Assembly: GCF_021432385.1 (NCBI RefSeq)
Contig: NZ_JAEACT010000004.1
Span: 868,001-932,000 of the forward strand
Direction: 5' to 3'
Source of the DNA: Clostridium hydrogenum
GTDB taxonomy: Bacteria; Bacillota; Clostridia; Clostridiales; Clostridiaceae
Length of the DNA stretch: 64,000 nt
The notes under the pieces were generated by a model, which saw only the letters and a list, made by a program, of their open reading frames with translations, searched no databases and had not been told where the DNA came from. The translations under genes and the position numbers were made by a program. Below, piece by piece: positions 43,535 to 54,500 of this stretch. Numbering within the stretch: the first letter of the stretch is position 1; every line of letters starts with the position of its first letter.

Positions 43535-43589
43535 GGCTATGTTTTAAATAAGTGTTAATTTTTGCACTTAGGCATCTTAAAGCATAGCC
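43535..43589. repeat. Inverted repeat, family D (copy 3), operon end
   Basis: GGCTATGTTTTAAATAAGTG and CACTTAggcatcTTAAAGCATAGCC pair with a bulge. On the plus strand TTTTATTTG follows. It lies just after the stop of the last gene of the GTPase/tubulin operon and probably ends its transcript. Confidence 0.75.
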
Positions 43590-43591
43590 TT

Positions 43592-45535
43592 TTATTTGTT
43601 AAAAATTTTACTTAAGGTCATTTTTAATTTTCTAATTCCCTTTGCTGTATTTCTATCTTCCCTTATTATAAATTCACGTAAGCCTTTTTTACTTTCTTTT
43701 ATAAGTTTATTTCTAACTTCAGTATCCTCAAAAAAATCTATATCTAAGTTTTCAAAATAGTTAAAAAGCGCTGCTTTAAGGTCATGTTCTGCCCCTTTTG
43801 AAAATAGTTTTTCATACATGCGACAAAGCCATATTACAAATTCTCTTGCTTCCTTCGTCTCACCATTTTGCCATACATAATTTATTACAGCATTAATATC
43901 GCAGCCAGTGTTATTTAAAAATCCACATATTATCTTTAAGTAATTTTCATTGTTTATTGACAACTTGTATATCTTAGTTATTGCATGCTCTATTTTATTT
44001 TTATATCCTGAATTTTTTACAGCCGCACCTGCTAATGCAGCATCATCAAAATTTTTAATACTTACAACTTTTTTTAGTATGCTTACAATTTCATAATTTT
44101 CACTATCTATATTTCTTGGCAGCAAATTAATTTTTTCTATTGAAGGTATGCTCATAAACTCAGGTTGCACTGTTTCTATAAATATATCAAATAGTTGTTC
44201 TCTCAGCCCATCTAAAAACTTTTTAAGCTCTTCACTTTTATGATGATCTTCTAGCATTGAAACTTTTTCATCTACAAATATGAATTCATCTGCTACGTAA
44301 AGCGAGGGCTTAAAGAGTTTTAGTGCTTTCTCCTTAAATTCTTCTGACAAAATTTCAATAAATTTAGGCGAAATTACAAAGCAAAATTCAACAATTTGAA
44401 AATACCCTTCAAAATCGACACACTTCTCTATTAAATAACTTGCATATTCTTTTAAACTTTCACTTATCTTTTCATTTTGTTTATTTTTTCTAATAAATTC
44501 TGCTAATAATTTTTCATTTTTTGATATATCTTCAAATAGCTCTAGTTTGCTTTCTTTATTATCTTTAAATGCAGCTTCCTCTTCACTTGTTAAAAGTATT
44601 TTGCAAAAATCATCGTATTCATTTATATCAAGAGAATCAATGCAAAAATCGCTAACCTCTTTTATAAATTCATTAATTTTTTCATCATTATCTATATTTT
44701 TTACTACAAAAGCTAAATATCTATGCTTCTCAGCTTCAATTCCTTCTTTCAAAACCCTATGTCCTGCAAAGTCAAATAAATAGCCAGCATTTACTTCTGT
44801 GTTAATACTCTTTATTCCACCTTTTGATACAAATTGAATATGTATGAAGTCTATGCTTTTATAATCTTTAGTGTAGGTTATGAAACCAAGTCTCTCTCTA
44901 ACTGCATATGGAAGTGCTTTATATATAAATTTTAATAATTCCTTTGCATAAAATGAAAGCATAGCTATATCAACATCTAGTATTATATATATCTTTCTGT
45001 TTTGACGCACTGAAATAAAACATGCCATTACTATTTCTTTAAAGGTATCTTCCTCAATTTTAAGTTCTGCAAGTAAATCTGAAAGTGTTGAAAATCCAAT
45101 TTCATTGCTTTCCATTTCAATTCTGCGGATATCCTCTAAAATGCCACCATCTGCAATATTGTAACTATTTTTAAACCCATCCGCACATATTATTTTATTA
45201 GGGTTTTTTATAAACTCTTCTTTTTCCTTCTTTTCAAGTACATAGTTATGCGTAAAAAACGTGCTTCTTTTACCTTCAAAATCCTTCGGTACAAAAGAAG
45301 TTCTGCCAATAACCATTTCGCCGGATGGAATATTAAATACAGTATATGCTTTAGGAAATTTATCATAATTATTTTCATTTAAAAGTTCAGTAGGGATTTC
45401 GTAAAAACAATATTTGTGAAGAACTTCTTTTGTAAATTCATCACTAAGCCCCATACTTTTCGCTACAGTATCATAACCTGGGTTATCACTGTAAACTCCT
45501 CGCTTTTCCCTTGTGTAATAATGCTGTTTTATCAT
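43592..45535 (-). CDS. GAP1-like GTPase-associated protein (second copy)
   Basis: A 647-residue protein. The N-terminus (IKQHYYTREKRGVYSDNPGYDTVAKS; first half quoted IKQHYYTREKRGVYSDNPGY) has the Y-Y-T plus glycine pattern of GTPase-associated protein 1 N-terminal domains, with a beta-rich part (FPKAYTVFNIPSGEMVIGRTSFVP) to about residue 230. The remaining 400 residues are a helical repeat-like scaffold. It starts inside the stop of the GTPase gene (ATGA overlap), so the two proteins are made together, which fits a GTPase-partner pair. The paralogue at 58474 has the same place next to another GTPase. The family name is from memory of predicted conflict-system proteins; function is not known. 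Confidence 0.65.
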   Translation of the reverse strand: MIKQHYYTREKRGVYSDNPGYDTVAKSMGLSDEFTKEVLHKYCFYEIPTELLNENNYDKFPKAYTVFNIPSGEMVIGRTSFVPKDFEGKRSTFFTHNYVLEKKEKEEFIKNPNKIICADGFKNSYNIADGGILEDIRRIEMESNEIGFSTLSDLLAELKIEEDTFKEIVMACFISVRQNRKIYIILDVDIAMLSFYAKELLKFIYKALPYAVRERLGFITYTKDYKSIDFIHIQFVSKGGIKSINTEVNAGYLFDFAGHRVLKEGIEAEKHRYLAFVVKNIDNDEKINEFIKEVSDFCIDSLDINEYDDFCKILLTSEEEAAFKDNKESKLELFEDISKNEKLLAEFIRKNKQNEKISESLKEYASYLIEKCVDFEGYFQIVEFCFVISPKFIEILSEEFKEKALKLFKPSLYVADEFIFVDEKVSMLEDHHKSEELKKFLDGLREQLFDIFIETVQPEFMSIPSIEKINLLPRNIDSENYEIVSILKKVVSIKNFDDAALAGAAVKNSGYKNKIEHAITKIYKLSINNENYLKIICGFLNNTGCDINAVINYVWQNGETKEAREFVIWLCRMYEKLFSKGAEHDLKAALFNYFENLDIDFFEDTEVRNKLIKESKKGLREFIIREDRNTAKGIRKLKMTLSKIFNK

Positions 45536-46809
45536 TTTTCACTGCCTCCAGGTATATATTTCATTTTGTACATAAGCCATAAAAATGGTTCTTCTACTCT
45601 TAAAGGTGTAACTGTATTGCTGCTGCTTATTTCAAGATTTTGAGGATTACTTCCAAGAGATGACACCCCAAAATATGCTGTATTCCTAAAGTACGCCTCC
45701 ATGGCACCCTTAAATGGAGAATCAGCTCTTCCAAGAAATCTTTTCATTTCCCCATTTATATTTTCAAATTCATCTAAATTAAAGTACATATTATGCTTAT
45801 AGTTTTTAAATATATTGCTATTCGGACTTAAATATTCTTGATCATTTAAATTTCTAAGCATATCTGTTTTTGTAATAACGACTGCTGTTGGTATATCTGT
45901 TGCTGCTCCATTTTCTTTTCCTATAAAGTTTTCGTAAAGGTAAACTATTATGTCCTTTGGCTCCTGATATTTTGCGGTAAAATCTCCTTGTTCTTCTTTA
46001 TTTAAAATATTTAATTTTTTTCTCAAGGTTTTCATTTGAAGAGGATCAACTAAAAATATTATTCCGCTAGAATTCTTAATATGTTCTCCGTGTTTGTCTA
46101 TATATGATTTATCAGTCATTCCTTCACCAGGTACATCATAAAATACAAAGGTTATTGGTGGTTTTGTATCATCTTTAAACCTAAAATTCGCTATAAGTGG
46201 ATCTACATGTTCCTTTGGCGTTGGTTCAAGCATTTTGTTGTATTCAAATATTATCTGCTGATTTTCTTTTATTTCTTCATTATACTCCGAATTTCCTGCA
46301 ATAAGTGCTCCATTAAACGATTCAGCAGCATAATGTTCTAAAACATAAAGAAGACAGGTCATATAGACAGACTTTCCAACTTGAGACGCACCCACTACAG
46401 ATATTATATTAGTAGGTCCTCTGCCTGAAGTTATTGGAAGTTCATTATGGCAATATGGACAAAGTCTTTTATCTGTTGCCACATCGTACTTATCTTTAAC
46501 CTCTAAAACAATACCATCAACCATTTTTAAATTTCCTTTTGGAAGACTTTCTGGTTTTATTATAGGATTAAGTTCCGAAACAGCAGCCTTTCCTATTCTC
46601 TTATTATAGCTATTTAATTCCTCATCCACAGCCTTTTCATATTCTGGATCGCCTTCTTCACTATGTTCCGCCCTAAAAACAACATTGCTTGGCTTAAACT
46701 TTTTAAAACAAAATGGGCATACTATATCATAAGTTCCTTTACGTATGTTTGCATTTGATATTTTAGTTTTATTGCCCTTACCTCCAAATATCTTATCAAA
46801 TAAAGCCAC
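45532..46809 (-). CDS. Zinc-ribbon P-loop GTPase (double-GTPase-type, copy 2)
   Basis: A 425-residue soluble GTPase. A split zinc ribbon (C31-x-x-C34 and C117-x-x-C120) precedes the G domain: P-loop GASQVGKS (140-147), Walker B/G3 FYDVPGEGM, and G4 VITKTDM (TKTD instead of NKxD). A phrase GIIFLVDPLQMKTLR is shared almost word for word with the GTPase at 61119. It overlaps the GAP1-like gene downstream by 4 bases and follows the beta-rich protein by 11. Similarity to the 'DO-GTPase' families of predicted conflict systems is by motif and context. Confidence 0.75.
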   Translation of the reverse strand: MALFDKIFGGKGNKTKISNANIRKGTYDIVCPFCFKKFKPSNVVFRAEHSEEGDPEYEKAVDEELNSYNKRIGKAAVSELNPIIKPESLPKGNLKMVDGIVLEVKDKYDVATDKRLCPYCHNELPITSGRGPTNIISVVGASQVGKSVYMTCLLYVLEHYAAESFNGALIAGNSEYNEEIKENQQIIFEYNKMLEPTPKEHVDPLIANFRFKDDTKPPITFVFYDVPGEGMTDKSYIDKHGEHIKNSSGIIFLVDPLQMKTLRKKLNILNKEEQGDFTAKYQEPKDIIVYLYENFIGKENGAATDIPTAVVITKTDMLRNLNDQEYLSPNSNIFKNYKHNMYFNLDEFENINGEMKRFLGRADSPFKGAMEAYFRNTAYFGVSSLGSNPQNLEISSSNTVTPLRVEEPFLWLMYKMKYIPGGSEK

Positions 46810-46820
46810 TTACATCACCT

Positions 46821-47459
46821 TTACCTTCGCTTCAAAATATATTTACTTCCACTCTTTTTTACATCATTTAAAAACACTTTTATATATTCATCCTTACCTA
46901 TTTCAAAAGGTTGCATTTCATTTTTTCCAACATGAAAATCAGCTGGAAACTGAAACTTTAAACCATCATTTTCGCTTTCTGGATATGCACCCTTCTTTTT
47001 AACATAACAAAGTGTATCCTTGCTTATTGGCATGTCTACAAATACAATTAATTGTACTCTTTTTATTTTTGAAAATAATTTTTTGTGCTCCAAAATTTCA
47101 TATATAATTTCTGGCTTTCCCGTGCACACTGCAATTTGGTTATCTCCATCTAGTTGCTTTATTAACACTGTACCTGTTTCTTCCTCTTTTGCTGGAAATA
47201 CAATAAACTTATATTCATTTATATCTCTTATTTTTTCAACATATCCGTTGAATTCTCTATACTCATCCTTAGTATACAATTTAACACAATCTTCATCTAT
47301 CTCGATATCTTCAATATTTTTAGAAGCTCTTTCTTTAAATATATACACAATATCAGAATCGCCCTGCCACTTCCACCTAAGCGTCAAAGTACTTTCAAAA
47401 ATTTCAGCTTTTAAATCAGTTATTCTTTCTGTTTGCTTAGTTAATTCTTTTACTTCCAA
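46821..47459 (-). CDS. Beta-rich partner protein (copy 2)
   Basis: A 212-residue protein with TTG start behind GGGGTGG. It aligns by eye with the last 210 residues of the protein at 62315: L-x-W-x-W near the start (TLTLRWKWQGD; there LSIDWDWPYG), then YKFIVFPAKEE (there YYFCVFPIIEA), then SKIKRVQLIVFV. It looks like two fibronectin-III-like or similar beta sandwiches. No signal or membrane helix. Together with the next two genes it repeats the triad beta protein - GTPase - GAP1-like found at the operon front. Confidence 0.65.
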   Translation of the reverse strand: MEVKELTKQTERITDLKAEIFESTLTLRWKWQGDSDIVYIFKERASKNIEDIEIDEDCVKLYTKDEYREFNGYVEKIRDINEYKFIVFPAKEEETGTVLIKQLDGDNQIAVCTGKPEIIYEILEHKKLFSKIKRVQLIVFVDMPISKDTLCYVKKKGAYPESENDGLKFQFPADFHVGKNEMQPFEIGKDEYIKVFLNDVKKSGSKYILKRR

Positions 47460-47476
47460 ATTTCCACCCCATTTGT

Positions 47477-47690
47477 TCAGAGTACAAAGTACAGAGTACA
47501 GAGTACAGTGATGGTTGATTTTCTGTTAACACAGAAAATCTATAATTTAATGGGCTAACGCCCAAACCCTTATTATCCCGTTCAGCGCAGCTGAACCTAT
47601 AAGTTTTAAGATTTATCTGACGTGAGGAAGATAAATCCTCCTTCATTGTACTCTGTACTCTGTACTTTGTACTCTGTCATCGTACTCTGC
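47477..47690. repeat. Structured repeat, family A, operon subtype (copy 7)
   Basis: Arms of three to six heptamers. The first large hairpin is GATTTTCTGT-TAAC-ACAGAAAATC, followed by ATGGGCTAACGCCCA, GTTCAGCGCAGCTGAAC and GATTTATCT...AGATAAATC. It differs from the general type in the small hairpins and is shared with copies 8-11. The right arm ends 2 bases before the stop codon of the vWA gene. Confidence 0.86.
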
Positions 47691-47691
47691 C

Positions 47692-48972
47692 TTACCTAAA
47701 GCTGTGTCTCGAACCTTTAACATCTTTATCAAAACTATTTTTGCTTGTCTCTACAACTCTTTTTTTACTAAAGGACTTTTTGCCGCCTTTTTCGTCATAA
47801 TATTCCCGTGCAAATAAAGTAAATACGACTGCCATTGCCAAATCGGCTAGTGCTCTGTAAAGTGAGCCGTGCCATGATACAGTATTAAAACCAATTTCGA
47901 GTATCAAGCCTGCAATTATTCCGCCAATAGCTCCACCTATTATAAAACCTTTTAGAAGATACTTGTTATCAAGAACAAAGCTTACTGCTGCCGAAATTAA
48001 TATTGATATTAAAGTTATAAAGATTACTCTTAAGCAGCCATAAAAGGTGCTATCGCCGTAAATTCCATTTCTCTTGTCATTTAAAAGTCTTCCTTGCCTA
48101 TCTCTATATATTTTAACAAAAGTATTTTTTATATTTTTAACATCTTTTACATTGTAATAATCTCCACCTGAGGCTTGTGCTATTTTTTTAAGCATATAAA
48201 AATTATCACCATCTGACATTCCTATTGTGTAAACTGGTATTCCAGCATAATTGTAAGGCTCCATGGTTTTATCAAACTTCTTATCGAGATCATAATTATC
48301 TCCACCATCTGATAGCATTATTACCATTGCGTTTCTGCCTTTTCCCTCTGATTTGTTTATTTCATCATAAGCAGAATCAAGTGCTTCTCTCATATTCGTA
48401 TTTCCTGATGGGTTTTTATACTTTTGAAGCTCATTTGTTATGTCATCTTTAACACTGTTATCAACATAGGACATCACTTTTATTTTTGTTGTATGGTCAT
48501 CAAAGGTATATACTGAAACCCTGTTTGTACTGTTCATACTATTTAAGAGATCATTTACCGCATCAAACCTTTCATTATTAGGATCCGTCTTAGACATACT
48601 CCCGGAAGTATCTATAAGTAATACAACATCATTTATAACCTTGCTGCTTTTCTTAAAGGATAACTCGTACAAAAATTGAAATAAAGTTCCTGCTACAAGA
48701 GTTACTATTAATGTGCATGGAATTAAAAACTTAAATGATAAACTTATATAATCACGCCTCCAGTTTAGCCCATTTATTTTTGGATAAGCCACTTCTGCAA
48801 GTAGGCACATTAGCCCTACTAAAAGAGAAAGAATACCAAAATACATCCCCATAAGTAAGCTGTGCGGCATTGAGTACTTAAAGTAATCCATAAGTACCTC
48901 ACCAATTATAAAAGCTAGAGTTCCACCAACTGCACTCATTAAAACCATAAGCCAATTTATTTTTAACTTCAT
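47692..48972 (-). CDS. Membrane vWA protein (cytoplasmic or external vWA with N- and C-terminal helices)
   Basis: A 426-residue protein. Three hydrophobic helices (about 7-30, 38-60, 82-103) are followed by a von Willebrand factor A domain with a full metal site: D121-T-S-G-S125, the Thr in SGNTNMREAL and the Asp in MLSDGGD. After it come three to four more helices (about 318-400) and a basic tail. It starts inside the stop codon of the degenerate tubulin-like gene (ATGA), which couples their synthesis. vWA domains of this kind serve as metal-dependent binding modules. Confidence 0.85.
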   Translation of the reverse strand: MKLKINWLMVLMSAVGGTLAFIIGEVLMDYFKYSMPHSLLMGMYFGILSLLVGLMCLLAEVAYPKINGLNWRRDYISLSFKFLIPCTLIVTLVAGTLFQFLYELSFKKSSKVINDVVLLIDTSGSMSKTDPNNERFDAVNDLLNSMNSTNRVSVYTFDDHTTKIKVMSYVDNSVKDDITNELQKYKNPSGNTNMREALDSAYDEINKSEGKGRNAMVIMLSDGGDNYDLDKKFDKTMEPYNYAGIPVYTIGMSDGDNFYMLKKIAQASGGDYYNVKDVKNIKNTFVKIYRDRQGRLLNDKRNGIYGDSTFYGCLRVIFITLISILISAAVSFVLDNKYLLKGFIIGGAIGGIIAGLILEIGFNTVSWHGSLYRALADLAMAVVFTLFAREYYDEKGGKKSFSKKRVVETSKNSFDKDVKGSRHSFR

Positions 48973-51290
48973 AAAACTTCTCCTTCTCCATGAAGCTTAT
49001 ATGCCTCTTTTAAAGCCGCTTCATAATATTTGAGCGAATTTTTATAATATATAAGGTCTTTTATTTTAAAACCTCCCATTAAAGAAAGCTTTTCAATGCC
49101 GGTTGCTCTTCTCTCATGAATATATCCTATCTCACAGCTTTTTGATTTCTTATCAAAGTTATATACATACTTTATAAAATCACTGCTATAATCACCAAAG
49201 AAATATTTTTCTTCATATTTTATAACGTTATAATCTATTATAAACGCTTTTAAAATAGAATTATTTTCAAGTATAACACATAAATTTTTAAATATTTCCT
49301 CTTTAGTTGATATTTCTCTATTATAACTCACAGTTGATATATTAGTTCTTTCACTTAATTCATCTTCGAAGGTCATTGAAAACTCTTTTTCTGTAAGTAT
49401 ATATTTTAAACACATTTGTTGAAGCTTATCTACTATCCCTTCAGTTCCACTTTTAATGCTTTCGTATATATTGGGAACAAACTCCTCATTAAAATAAATT
49501 TTTTTGCCAAACCTTTCTTTAAGCCTTAATAATTTCTCTTTTACTATAACTTCATAGTATTCCCTTATATTTTGGCCTATGTAATTATCATTTTCCTTTA
49601 TGAGTTCTAAAGTATATCCATCAATTTTTTCTTTCGTTTCAGTAAGTTCTTTTATAAATTCAGTAAAGCTTGTATTTAAATTTGAAAGTTCTTCTATGCA
49701 GCTTTTAAGATAATTACAATTTAGCTGCGCTTTAAGTATTTCTATTTTTCTAAGGTATACTCCATTAAATATTTGATTTTTTGCAGCTTTTATAATTTCA
49801 CCTTTTCCAAACACTGACTTAAAAAAAGATGGTCTTTCTATTTCACCTGCATATACTTCATCAATTTCACTTTTAAGCTTTTTTATAGCAATTTCATATT
49901 CCTTGATTCTTTCATTAAGTGTATCTATTATTTCATCATCCTTAGTACATAAATATGCTGCATAAATACCCATTTGCTTATCTTTAGCTATTTTTTCTAC
50001 TCTTTCACCTATCAAGCTTCTAAAATTTATATTACTCAATTTTGCATTTGAATAGGCTTCAAAATTAATCTTATAAAATTTCTCGCACATGTCATTGTAT
50101 AGTGCCTTTTCAACTTCCTTAAGAGTTATTCTATCTGCTTCAATTCTTGAACTTACCGTCATAATTGCCATCATGTCTTCTACACTTTTATCTGCTGGAA
50201 TAAGTTTTTCAACCTTTTCATTAACTGTTCCCTCGTCTAATCCAAGTTTTAGTAGTATATCTACTTCCTTTATTTCTGAGGTATCCTTTAAAGTATTGAG
50301 CATATCTTCATAAACACAAGAAAGCACTGCCATTGAAACAGCACTATTAGGTCTTTTTATAACTGCAAGTCCTGCTGTAGCAAGTGTAAGTTCTCCATTC
50401 TCGTCAGATATATTTCTTTTAAATATGTTATCATCATAAATTTTATTCTTTATATCATAATAGCTTTCACTATTTATTTTTCTATTTTTTATAAGACTTA
50501 TATATGAAATTATATTATAATTTTCTTCCATGCTATTTTTTATAACTATACCTTTTTTGTTAACATCACTTAGGACATAAACAAGATCAAATAACGCCTT
50601 ATCCCACTTAACAGTTAACCTTCTATTTTGATCAAAAACCTCTATTTCTTTTTCAAAATTAAATTTACTGCTTTGAAAAGCTTCCATTTCTTTAAAAAAG
50701 CTTACTGCCAAAGCACCTCTATGAAATTCATCATTTTCATCACCAGTTTTAGTCTCTACAAGAGTATACAAATCACAAGCTGTAATTAAAAAGTGCTGCA
50801 TAAGCTTTACTTTTATAAGAAGTGTAATTTCTGGCACTAAAATATTAAGTTCATCATCTGCCCTTGTTATAACAGCTATATTTATTTTTTCAAAACTTGA
50901 AAATTCTTCTCCGTGCTCTAATACTTTATTTTTAACCTTCACTATTTCTTTGTTTAAATTAATGAGCAGTTCATTATCTGAATAAAACCTATCATATATG
51001 CTTTTCCTTACATTTTTAATATCTTCTTTGTCATATGGAACATTAAAATTAAATACATTATTTCCTTCAAATTTATTATTAGAAAATATATTAAGAAATA
51101 AAAGCCCATCTCCATTATCTAAATCCTTTGTTATATGCGAATAAACTTTTTTAGAGGCTTCTATGGATTTATCTCCTAAGAATACAAAAAGAACAGGGTT
51201 TCTAACACTTCTCTGCTCATCATTCTTATGTACTTCCTTATCCATTTCTTTAGAATACTTATGCGTAAACTTTTCAAATAATTCTTCCAT
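48969..51290 (-). CDS. Degenerate tubulin-like partner protein (proposed)
   Basis: A 773-residue soluble protein with no recognised domain at first sight. Its first 270 residues align by eye with the tubulin-like protein upstream: NPVLFVFLGDKS (31-42) against NPVLIIGIGGTG, INIAVITRADDEL (137-148) against LEVFILTGISGGTGSGS, and FDLVYVLSDVNKKG (234-247) against FDVCHLISATNKQG. The two nucleotide-binding glycine loops are lost, so it should not hydrolyse GTP. Residues about 455-600 are probably coiled coil (KEYEIAIKKLKSEIDEVY). This is inference from a manual alignment; a structure prediction would decide it. It could alternatively be an unrelated scaffold. Confidence 0.6.
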   Translation of the reverse strand: MEELFEKFTHKYSKEMDKEVHKNDEQRSVRNPVLFVFLGDKSIEASKKVYSHITKDLDNGDGLLFLNIFSNNKFEGNNVFNFNVPYDKEDIKNVRKSIYDRFYSDNELLINLNKEIVKVKNKVLEHGEEFSSFEKINIAVITRADDELNILVPEITLLIKVKLMQHFLITACDLYTLVETKTGDENDEFHRGALAVSFFKEMEAFQSSKFNFEKEIEVFDQNRRLTVKWDKALFDLVYVLSDVNKKGIVIKNSMEENYNIISYISLIKNRKINSESYYDIKNKIYDDNIFKRNISDENGELTLATAGLAVIKRPNSAVSMAVLSCVYEDMLNTLKDTSEIKEVDILLKLGLDEGTVNEKVEKLIPADKSVEDMMAIMTVSSRIEADRITLKEVEKALYNDMCEKFYKINFEAYSNAKLSNINFRSLIGERVEKIAKDKQMGIYAAYLCTKDDEIIDTLNERIKEYEIAIKKLKSEIDEVYAGEIERPSFFKSVFGKGEIIKAAKNQIFNGVYLRKIEILKAQLNCNYLKSCIEELSNLNTSFTEFIKELTETKEKIDGYTLELIKENDNYIGQNIREYYEVIVKEKLLRLKERFGKKIYFNEEFVPNIYESIKSGTEGIVDKLQQMCLKYILTEKEFSMTFEDELSERTNISTVSYNREISTKEEIFKNLCVILENNSILKAFIIDYNVIKYEEKYFFGDYSSDFIKYVYNFDKKSKSCEIGYIHERRATGIEKLSLMGGFKIKDLIYYKNSLKYYEAALKEAYKLHGEGEVL

Positions 51291-51309
51291 AAAACAACCA
51301 CCCTTTATT

Positions 51310-51508
51310 CAGAGTACAGATGACAGAGTACAAAGTACAATGAATGTTAGTTTTCAGCTTACGCAGAAAACTTTACAACTTAATGGGCTACCGCCCAAAC
51401 CTACTTACCCTTCAGCAAAGCTGAACCAATAAGTTCAAAGATTTATCTGACGCAAGGAAGATAAATCCTCATTCACTGTACTCTGTACTCTGTACTTTGT
51501 ACTCTGCC
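51310..51508. repeat. Structured repeat, family A, operon subtype (copy 8)
   Basis: First hairpin GTTTTCAGC-TTAC-GCAGAAAAC, then ATGGGCTACCGCCCA and TTCAGCAAAGCTGAA. The outer stem GAATG/CATTC replaces GAAGG/CCTTC, a compensated change. It ends 1 base before the stop of the tubulin-like gene. Confidence 0.86.
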
Positions 51509-54500
51509 TTATTCTAGCGTCTTTTTAAGCTCTCTAACCTTCTCAAGCATAACTGAATAAAAATTATAAATTTCGTCTCCATTTTCAAACTCAAATTTTC
51601 TATATTCAAGTTCCTCTACATATTTACTGTAGCTTGCTACCATTTCGCTTACCTTTTTATAAATTATATCCGGCCCCTCATCTTTCATGGAAAGGTCATT
51701 AAATCTCTTTTCCGATTTAGCATTTATTACGCTAATTTCTTTATCCTCAAGTTCTTTATACTTATTAAAAATGTAAAATTCAGCATACTCTTTTTGCTTC
51801 ATTATATTTAAGAAAGGCGGTACGTCCGTTTTTTCACTTTCATCCTTGTCATAAATATAAACTATTCCCTTTTTACATATAGTATCTGTATAAAGTGCTT
51901 GTAAAAAGTCATTTACTATTTTTGTTTTCTTATTTATTTCTGCAACATAAGCCTGCAATTTGTTTATTTCAGCTTCTATTGAAGAGTATTTTAAAACTTC
52001 TTCTTTTACTAATTTTATAAGCCTTGGAGCTCTTAAAAAGCTTTCTTTTGCTGCTGCTTCATCTCTGCTATCAAATATGAAGTACTTTTGGTTATCTGAG
52101 AATTCTACTTTAGTAAGACTTTTTTCCTTCATTATCTTTCTAAGTTCAATTAAACACTTATTTATTTCACCTATATTAGGTGTTTCACCTTCTTCTAGTC
52201 CAAGGTTGTATTTTTTAATTATGGTATTTACATCAAAAGGTTTTGTAATTACGCATTTATATTTAGAACTTAGCTGTGAATCTGTCATAACTATACATTC
52301 GTATTTTATTGCCCTTGAGAAAAGTTCTCTTATTTCATCATTATGCTTTCTAACTCTTTCATTATCATAGGTTACACCCCAAGAAGCCTCTGGTATAGGT
52401 GATGGCAAATACGCCCAGTTGTTGTTTCTATTTTGAACCAAATGTCTTCCTATTCCATCTTGTTTAAGTATAGTTTTCTCATACTCTTGTTCATATTGTT
52501 TTATTGGAGCATAGGAGTAAAGTGGAACTCCAACCTCAGTGTTAAGCCAGAATATTCTATTTGTAACTTTACTTTGTCTTACATTAACTTGACTTCCATG
52601 CGTTGATGTCACTTTGTATTGCTCTATACCTTTCTTTATTCTTGGAGTTCTCATAGGTACAGAAACCATGTCCCATGAAGGGAAGGTAAAGCTTGAACCA
52701 GCATCATTAAGCTGAAATACAGGTATGGCATCATCATCAAGTTTAGGTGCTATAGTTTTTCTAACAAAATCCTCTATTGATTTATCTTCACCATATTTCA
52801 TCACTATAAATTCTTCCATAGATTTTGTAATTATGCTTTCAAATTGATCAGAAACAAATTTTGAGATTGATCCTGTTATATCAACATGCTGCTCATCAAT
52901 CCATTTTTGTGATTCCTCTAAAAGCGTTGATGTGAATCTTCTTATAACTTCGTCTGCATCTTGCCTATCAACTATTTCATCTATGGATTTAACCACATCT
53001 GGGACCTCTATTACATTCCAATAATAAGTCTTTCCTCCTGATAGATTATCTTCTTCACGAGATTTTACAAGTATATCCGCATCTTCTTTAAATATTTTAT
53101 TTAACTCATTCAGTATTTCAGTATAGACATGATATATTGCGTTATTTTCATGACTTATTATTTCTACAACTCTCTTGTAAAAATCTATCATCCTAGAATA
53201 CTTTTCCTCGTCGGCTCTTGCTGTATATTCTTCTATTTTTGCCTTAATATAATCATTTTTCTTAGTTTCCTTTGATAAAAGTGCTTTCCTTGCTTCTCCA
53301 AATTTATCTTCTGCCCTATCCTTAAGTTCTGAAATTAGCTGAGGCATGCTTCTTCTTTTATCTTCAAGGGATTCAATTATAACTTCTACAGTTTTCAAAG
53401 CATTAAAACCTCTGTCTGTGAAGAGTATTCTTGAGGCATAAAATGGTCCCTTATTTGCATCCTTAAACATTCTATCTATATTTTCTCTAATGGCTTTTGA
53501 TATTTCACCAGGATATTGATAATTTACCTTAGCATACTCATCAATGGCATCCCTTAGATAAGCTGAGAGCTCTTCATCTATGCTTATAGACTGCTTTTTT
53601 ATCACGTTATCAAAATTAAATTTTTCTCTGTTAGCATAGCCTGATAGTGGTCTTCTTCCAAACAATTCTTTTTCAAATCTAGCCTCTATAGAGTCCATAT
53701 CAAGCTTAACAGTTTTTATAAACTGATCAACTTCCTGTTCTGTAGGTGATTTTTCAAACATCTTATTCATTTTTTCAAAAAGCCTGCAGCCAAGATATGT
53801 TGTTATCTCTTCAATAGGAAGTACTGCTGCTGAAGCACCTATTATGACGTATTTGTAATTTGCCTTGTAAGGCTTTGGCATTTGATTTATTAGTGTTGGA
53901 ACATTGCTTAGCCAATCCTGTATAGCAAATTCTTGTCCAGATTCTCTCTGCTCATTTGATATGAAGTTTGTTATAATTTCTGCTGTAACATTCATGGAAT
54001 ACTCATATCCATTTTCAAGTATCTTTCCTTGTTTATTTGTTGCAGATATTAAATGGCATACATCAAAAGGTGCCGAAGGAGAATCAACTTTAAAGTTCTT
54101 ATAATTTTGGACAAACCTATCTCCTCTTTCAGGTATGTTCATTAAGTAATCCACTTCTTTAAGTGCTGCATATCCATTTTTTATTATATAGCTTCTAGCA
54201 TTTATTTCTGGATTTTTAGACAAGTTTACATCTGGAGTAAATAAGTATCCAAGTACATTTACCTTATCTATACCCTGATCTCCAAACTTTTCTTGTATAA
54301 GTCCTCTTACTAAATATGCAATATCAATAAAACTTCCGCTTCCTGTACCACCTGATATACCTGTAAGTATGAATACTTCAAGCTTTTCATTAGTATTCTG
54401 CATTACATTCCATATTTTCTTTCTTATACTTTCAACTACTTCATTTATTTTTGTAAACAAAAGAAGTCTGCCAGCTTGCCTATTTCCATTTGCACCCTGC

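Noticed and set aside
47437-47646. ORF on the minus strand across repeat copy 7, with peptides such as YSVLCTLYSEQ
   Set aside because: The reading frame is a by-product of heptamer arms (no stop in several frames). Similar peptides arise at 41090 and other copies, without ribosome binding sites.
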